Notes under the pieces: generated by a model
Databases searched by the model: none
The model's input: only the letters and a program-made list of their open reading frames with translations
Told to the model about the DNA's origin: nothing
In this document: positions 58,370 to 64,000 of the stretch, piece after piece
Position numbering within the stretch: position 1 is the first letter of the stretch
Layout: each line of letters starts with the position of its first letter
NCBI GenBank assembly: GCA_010909165.1
Contig: MU008171.1
Coordinates: forward strand, 1,320,297-1,384,296
Length of the DNA stretch: 64,000 bases
Direction: 5' to 3'
Origin: Anthoceros angustus
Taxonomy: Eukaryota > Streptophyta > Anthocerotopsida > Anthocerotales > Anthocerotaceae
Translations under genes and position numbers: made by a program

Positions 58370-59430
58370 TTCCAATTCAATGACACCGCCACCCACACTC
58401 ACCACCCGTGAAAATTAAACGCCTTGCTTACATCCAACGTGCTCAAGGCCGGTCACAAGTACACAAAGTCCCCCACTTGAAACTTCCTCGCCTTGCTTTC
58501 CACGAGCCACCTCGCGTAAAGGCATAGGAGGTGGTCCCAATGTTGGGCAATGGCTGTTGTCCATGGCCATCGGATTACCCAAATTTTGGCTCGGTTTTGC
58601 AACTCCAAGAGACACTCTTCCGGATTCTGTGCCCGCCTACTAGTTTGGAATTATCCGCCACAATATTTGGCATCATAGCTCCGCTCCAAACATGATGTAA
58701 TACGGGCCGAGTTGCCCAAAGCACCGCATTAACGATCCTATATCCCAATGCCACATATGGCAACAACTCATCCCGGGCCTCAATCTCAAAGGCAATATTT
58801 GCGAGAGAATCCTTGAAAGTTTGTACTAACCGCTCCGCCAACCCCGCTTGAGGATGGTCCCAGATGTGCGGCGGTGATCTATCGCTCGATCCAAGAGTGC
58901 TTGAATTCACCAAACTCATTGCCTTGGTCCGTCAACACCTCGCACAACTCCCATATCTCACGAGAACATCAGAAATGCCCGGCCGTACTTGGAGCTCCCC
59001 GATCGAGAAAAGCCAACTCCACCCACTTTGAAAAGTGCTCTATCATCAACATGCAATGCTTGTTGCCTTGTCTTGTCAACGCGCTCGTACATCAGTCACG
59101 TAATTACCCAAGAACAATCCCTCGATAGGGCCGAATGTAGTACCACATCCTGGTCAAGTAAACCTTGCCTTCACCGCATCGCACGCAAAGACATCGCCAC
59201 CACCACTGCTCCACACATACCCCGACCAAAAGTATGTATTCTTCAAAGATGTGATGTGTTCTCTTGACGCCAAAATGCCCCAACGCTTTGTGCACCTTGA
59301 TCACTAATGGTCTTCTTTCCTCCACGGAGGCACCTCCTTGCTCACCCTCGATCAACCACAAACACTTTACCGTCCTTGTATGTATAGCGAAGCGATTCTT
59401 CACCGCACTGGAGGGCCATCACCACATCAC
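58370..59430 (-). CDS. Family A (A4) integrase
   Basis: The best core of family A. Frame 58919-58575 reads SPPHIWDHPQAGLAERLVQT, then ELLPYVALGYRI. This is the stretch around the third catalytic residue and following helix in Ty3/gypsy integrases. The zinc-binding VHKALGHFGVKRTHHIFEE is intact near 59310-59250. Confidence 0.78.
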
Positions 59431-59439
59431 CACATGCCC

Positions 59440-59990
59440 ATCCTCAACAATCGAATGGCATGCTCGAGCTTCCATATGTCTCACCCCCTTCCGACGCCTG
59501 TTCACCGCTTGCTTCTATGGACATCAATGCCAAATACACCGGCACGCAATGCGTAGATCCGAAATCTTGTCTCGCCCAAGTGGTGTCTTCGCCACACACA
59601 TCGGGTTCACCGAGCCCACTCCAGATTGAGATGCACCTTTCCCCGGCATACAATTTGCATGTCATATCGGATAGCAACAGCCCACCTAGCAAGCTTCCCC
59701 ACTGTTGGTCATCGCCGGTGTTAGATCCGCGACCAAAAAACTTTGGCCAAATGTGTACACTCTAAATGCGTAACCGCCCGTAGCAAAGACACTCTCCTCA
59801 TAAGACGAGTGCCTCGCAGTTGTTGTTCGACCGCCGCGATGCTACAACCCGCTTCTTCCTTCCTCATCTCGCTGGGCAAGCACGGCTCCAATGCCTATCG
59901 ACTCCAATCCGACAGGACAAGGGCCTTCTGGTTGGGCCTTTTAAGCATTGGCCTCGCCAACTTCCTTCAACTCACCACGCTTGCTCTGCC
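59440..59990 (-). CDS. Family A (A4) RNase H
   Basis: LLLSDMTCKLYAGERCISIW and neighbours near 59690-59620. Broken. Confidence 0.6.
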
Positions 59991-60660
59991 CCCGCTCCCG
60001 CCTCCCAAAGGCTAATGGGCTTCCTTCTTGAGCAACTGAGCAACTCAGAGGTTTTGGTTTCATGTTTCTTATAAACCGACGATAGTAGTTCACCAACCCC
60101 AAGAATGCCTCGGCTATATCTTTGGTCTGGGCATGAGACTCACCGCACTTTGGCCAACTGTGCAAAGAAGCCTCCTGCACACAATCTTATGCCCCAAGTA
60201 GTCTATCTCCTCAGTATGCAACTTGCATTTCTGGGATGGGCCTTCACCAGACGGCTTTGGCCACAAAGCAGCACTTCTAAGTGCTCAAGGTGTTCCTCCG
60301 TGTTATTGCAAACACCGAATGTCATCGATGTAGCACTTGACAAATGCTAGCCCTTGCGCCCAAGTCACCACCAAAATATATGGACGCTGCTCTTCAACCC
60401 GAACGGCATGGTCTCCCACTCCCACTACCGCTTCTTGCCCCAAAACGCTGTCTTGCACTTGTCCTTCTCCTCAATCACAACTGATTGAACCCATCGAAAA
60501 TCAAGGGTGATGAAGTATTTGGCCTCTCCAATAGCCAAAGATCTTGTCGAGTGGGCATGGGATACCGCTCCATGGGCGTTATTTCATTCAGGCTCGTAAT
60601 CCCCACACATTCTCCTATCCTTCCATTCCCCATGCTCATCCTTCTTGAGTGGCAACACCA
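59991..60660 (-). CDS. Family A (A4) reverse transcriptase
   Basis: YIDD at 60332-60321. AFLGLVNYYRRFIRNM near 60110-60063 and LPLKKDEHGEWKDRRMCGDY near 60650-60595, all open in their own frames. Confidence 0.8.
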
Positions 60661-61985
60661 GAGTCGCAGATATTGCGAGGTCGATTTCCTGATCACCCGC
60701 CCAGCTTGCACCGCTTGTCTCGACATCCCATTCCACGGGACTCTTTGTGTCTTCTTCAAACACATGGTTCATTGGTGGTCGTGGTGATCTTGAACTTGAT
60801 GCGATCATACCGCCTAACTCGCCCAACCGAACGCAGGTGCCTCGATTTCGAGTAACATGTTTCGATCCTTTGCCGCCACCGGTTGCAAATCTCACATATT
60901 TGCCAATCATCGGCCGACTCATGGTTCCTTTCCTCCTATTAGGAATGAGGTTGCCGTGTAAGGCATGTTCTTGCTGTGTATGTAGGTTCATCTTTTCGTC
61001 CACATCATCGATGCTCCTTGCCATCCTTTCGACACATGGCTATCAGATAGCCCGCACATCAACCATTGCATCTAAGTGTCAAGGCTTGCCCGATCAACCT
61101 CGCAGACCTAATGATCTCGACACACCATGCAGGTGCACCACACAAATCCCATGGCCTGCGTTCTCGCTCTATTGTGGGCTCCTACTTCATTTCCTTCGTG
61201 TAGACCATGCCTTCTCCTCCTTTCCTAAATGCATAGACCCGCACTCTTGACGAGCGGGCCATGCCCTTCTTGGTTTTCCCACCACGTCACCGGGTAGTGG
61301 GGTAACTTGTCTCCCTTGCGCAATGGTTGTGACCGTCGTCTGACCCGGATGTCATCTACATGGCGCTCGAATATTAATCAAGTGATGCCTTAGGGTTGTC
61401 ACACCGCCCACATTAGTCCGTGCTACGCACTGATGTGCATATGAGCCGGTCTGCACAGATCCACACTAAGTTTTCCCCAACTTCGAGTTGCCCATATTGC
61501 TTCCGGGACCCTCACGCCTCGGTCAAAGTACCACACACGCTGCCACACGCCAGAGATGGCGGTCGTCAGCACTTCCTCGCAAGATCCGAATGACTTCCAT
61601 CCTAGTTCCATGCCATTGCCCGAGCCACGGCCGCCAGCCTGAAAGTTTTGCATTCCCATCCCGCAATCAACATATCCACCGCACCCAATGGCTTCAATTT
61701 GACGCTTTCCTACCAATAAGATATCAGCAGGCAAATTCGCTTCGCATCCTTGATTGCCTCTCTCGCATCAACGTGAGTACTCCCTTTGCAGCCAATGATT
61801 CGGTCACTGCCACCGACGCCTTTCATCCGACATGTGTATTTTTTATCCAAATGCCACTCCTCAGATTGCCTCTAACCCGGTCGATCCCGAGCAAAGCTCC
61901 ATCGATGAATGCCCCGCCTTCCGCTTCCTCGAATCACTTATTGCTGATCCCGCACTAGCCGGATTCAAAACCGCATCTCTGGTAG
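60661..61985 (-). CDS. Family A (A4) methyltransferase, no B insertion
   Basis: Motif I-like MELCSG word near 61900-61885, LLVGKRQIEAIGCGGYVD and motif IV with cysteine at 61652-61650, degraded motif VIII near 61450-61425 and motif X near 61105-61070. The B insertion site is empty, though its AAGTG word is altered by a small indel (about 61131-61140). Confidence 0.65.
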
Positions 61986-62233
61986 GCTCCGGGCACACAC
62001 GGTTAAGGGACACTCCTGCTACCCTGTCGATGTTCTCGGTACCGCACTAACGCTGGTGTTCTCGACATATGTGCAAGCACCTCGTGGTCATCCAAGTCTC
62101 TTCCTCATCGCCTTCTTGGTTCTTCACACCTCACTGAACGCCCGCGCATGCGGCACCGCTAATGGGCTGCCCGGTTTTCCCGCCTCCTCATGCGGAATTA
62201 CATTATGGCGAGAAGTCCCCGCCCGCCATCGCG

Positions 62234-62545
62234 TCAGAGAATGCCACCGAATGTAGTGGGTCTACTCCCATTGTCGGTCCGTGTGGCCCGCCAAGCAAAG
62301 ACATCATAATGTCTTATGTTAGATACCAAGCAATGAACCTCAATGACCAAGCATCCTCGGGCTCGCTTGAGCTCTATGCGAATCGGATCCGTGTGATCCC
62401 CATCACTTGCTCTTGGTACCTGGACGGTGATGACGCACCTCACATGGCCTCTTCCATATCCTCAATCGGTATACTAAACTCCTTTGTGTCAATGACCAAG
62501 CCTTTAACCGGCCGTTGTCTTCCTTGAATTCCCGGCCTCGACTGC
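62234..62545 (-). CDS. Family A (A4) protease-like domain
   Basis: IEVHCLVSNIRHYDVF near 62345-62295. LVIDTKEF-type segment near 62505-62480 where an active site would be expected. Confidence 0.45.
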
Positions 62546-63290
62546 TTAATGCCAGGGAGAGCTCGAGCCCACCGCCGTGCAACTTTTGGTCTCCCACTTC
62601 TCAAAGATTTCATCCACGCATTTCCACACTCATCATCCACCTTGCAACATAATAATCCAAAGGTCCGGTTGTCCACGGCGGTGATAACTCGACCTTAGGT
62701 CCATGCTTGGTCGCATCCCACTTGGGAACCCCGGCCACCAAGCATATCTCTCCAACTTCCAGATTTAAGTCACACTTCACCCATCAACTAGCCTCGGCCT
62801 TCATCTCGCTTTGATGTACTACACTGTTGATGAAAGTAAAATCTTCCTAGCATCCGCAATGGTGTTGTGATCGGCAACCTCATCTCCTCATGTGAGGCCA
62901 GCAACAATAACATATGCATCCATCCACCCATACTCTTAAACCAATGGATACATGCCTGCTAGTCTAGATCAGCCTGAAGGAATGATTCCTCCCAATACAT
63001 AAAATTTGTAAACCCCCATTCCACCTTATCCATGTCAAAGAGTTCTTGTTGGGACACTGGGTCTACTATGACAATCATTGGCAAAGACACCAACCACCAC
63101 GTGGAATGCTTCATCTTTTACATCAAAGCCTCCACTCAAGCCAGGTCTATTACGCATTTTTGCTGAACCGAAAAAGTTCTTCCGCGATCTAAATCGTTGA
63201 TGGACAGCTTTAACGTGACTCGCACTCTCTTCCGCAATTGCCTCTTGAGAATCATACAAGCTCAAGCAATATGTGTTGCATTACATTCAT
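62546..63290 (-). CDS. Family A (A4) Gag
   Basis: Start Met at 63290-63288. Same segments as the other copies, frameshifted. Confidence 0.55.
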
Positions 63291-63408
63291 AATAGAAAGT
63301 ACATGCCTTTATGTAGGCAAGGTTGTTGTAACCAATAAGTGGTTGTAACAACTAACCAATTAAATAACTACTAAAAGAAACTACCTAGAGCCCTAAGGAC
63401 TAAATTAA
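63291..63408 (-). promoter_or_regulatory. A4 leader, cut at the chimeric junction
   Basis: The family A leader runs to CTAAGGACTAAATTAA and stops. A1, A2 and A3 continue TTATTAAGTG at this point. Confidence 0.8.
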
Positions 63409-63611
63409 CCGCCCAACCTGATCCAGAAACTGTCGCTGAAAGTGCGGTTTTACCTCGTGGGGCAAAACCTGCTGACGGTATCGGGTACCAAATTCATTGA
63501 TCCGGAAAGTACCGAATTCGATAACCGCCTGTCGAACAATGGCGCCAACAGTGGCCGGAATTACCCACGCCTTTGTTTTATGGCTGCGGTCTCGACATCA
63601 CCTTCAAATAA
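63409..63611 (+). CDS. SusC/RagA-family TonB-dependent outer-membrane receptor, C-terminal end
   Basis: The frame from the junction reads LKVRFYLVGQNLLTVSGT and then an acidic and Asn-rich loop, as in the last strands of SusC-type beta-barrels. After a one-base slip near 63565-63575 it closes DITFK and stops (63609-63611), the usual aromatic-ending final strand. It imports glycans or other large nutrients together with its SusD partner, encoded 10 bases downstream. Only about 65 residues are present. Confidence 0.85.
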
Positions 63612-63621
63612 CGATTGCCAA

Positions 63622-64000
63622 ATGAAAAATATAGTCAACGGTATTGGTTCGCATTGCTTTTCGCCGGTATGCTCGCTACCGGATGCAAAAACTCGACCTG
63701 GTACCACCAACAAATTCACCGACGAAACTTTCTGGACAACCCCGGAAAAAGCCTCGACGGTGCTGAGCAAAACCTACTCGCAGATGTACGACCCGGGCTG
63801 GTTTTTACAACGATGGCATGAGCGACAATGTACCTATAATGGCCGCGGCGACCAGTATGGCGTCAACTCCATTGCGGCGGGTCTTGCCGATGCCTCGCTG
63901 GGCCGTTTCAAAGACGAATGGAACGCGCATTATGCCTGCATCAAAACCTGTAATATATTTCTCGAGAACATCGACCGCGTGCGGGCATGGACGAAAACCT
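63622..64000 (+). CDS. SusD/RagB-family nutrient-binding lipoprotein, N-terminal part
   Basis: ATG at 63622 follows the SusC stop by 10 bases, the standard SusCD order. The start encodes MKNIVNGI. The hydrophobic signal and lipobox (FAGMLATGC, Cys at 63684-63686) lie in another frame, so at least two indels flank it. NKFTDETFWTTPEKA returns to the ATG frame, and NDGMSDN, then NIFLENIDRV, are typical of mature SusD N-terminal helices. It is a cell-surface lipoprotein that captures glycan for SusC. Runs off the window end. Confidence 0.88.
   Translation, partial: MKNIVNGIGSHCFSPVCSLPDAKTRPGTTNKFTDETFWTTPEKASTVLSKTYSQMYDPGWFLQRWHERQCTYNGRGDQYGVNSIAAGLADASLGRFKDEWNAHYACIKTCNIFLENIDRVRAWTKT

Noticed and set aside
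63409-64000. Horizontal transfer of SusC/SusD genes into a plant genome
   Set aside because: The bacterial genes are partial with the native SusC-SusD spacing, and the join cuts an element leader without any insertion signature. A chimera is simpler.

Overview
The window is almost wholly eukaryotic mobile DNA. I read it as a streptophyte nuclear genome, more likely a moss, liverwort, lycophyte or charophyte than a flowering plant, because the Ty3/gypsy polyproteins carry a cytosine methyltransferase and a PHD finger. The lineage is an inference. I see no ordinary host gene, rRNA, CRISPR array or intact tRNA. The last ~590 bases (63409-64000) are bacterial, a Bacteroidota SusC/SusD pair, joined abruptly to the repeat, so the contig looks chimeric.

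Layout. Two autonomous-type Ty3/gypsy families alternate on opposite strands. Family A (minus strand) has copies A1 (1-523 plus 7945-11092), A2 (16931-20868 plus 28252-31384), A3 (40926-47829) and A4 (57306-63408). Family C (plus strand) has copies C1 (11711-15506, scrambled), C2 (31928-40524) and C3 (48341-56904). A ~0.5 kb direct repeat borders C on both sides, and GC-rich repeats separate A from C. The A+C unit recurs about every 16.4 kb. A third family, B, is a complete but non-autonomous LTR element nested in A1 (524-7944) and A2 (20869-28251). It sits at the same site with the same AAGTG target duplication, while A3 and A4 are empty at that site. C1 is broken up by three copies of an unrelated module D, with joins at 11-nt identities.

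Function. A and C share one domain order: Gag, protease-like, DNA cytosine-C5 methyltransferase, reverse transcriptase, RNase H, integrase, PHD finger. Each would therefore carry a DNA-methylation writer and a chromatin-reader finger in its own polyprotein. B keeps Gag, a protease and only the integrase tail, and would depend on other elements for replication.

Quality. Nearly every reading frame is interrupted by 1-5 base indels that differ between otherwise identical copies and concentrate in CG-rich words. The bacterial end is frameshifted too. I regard many breaks as sequence error, so CDS entries here mark domain-bearing regions rather than intact frames. No corrected sequence is given.
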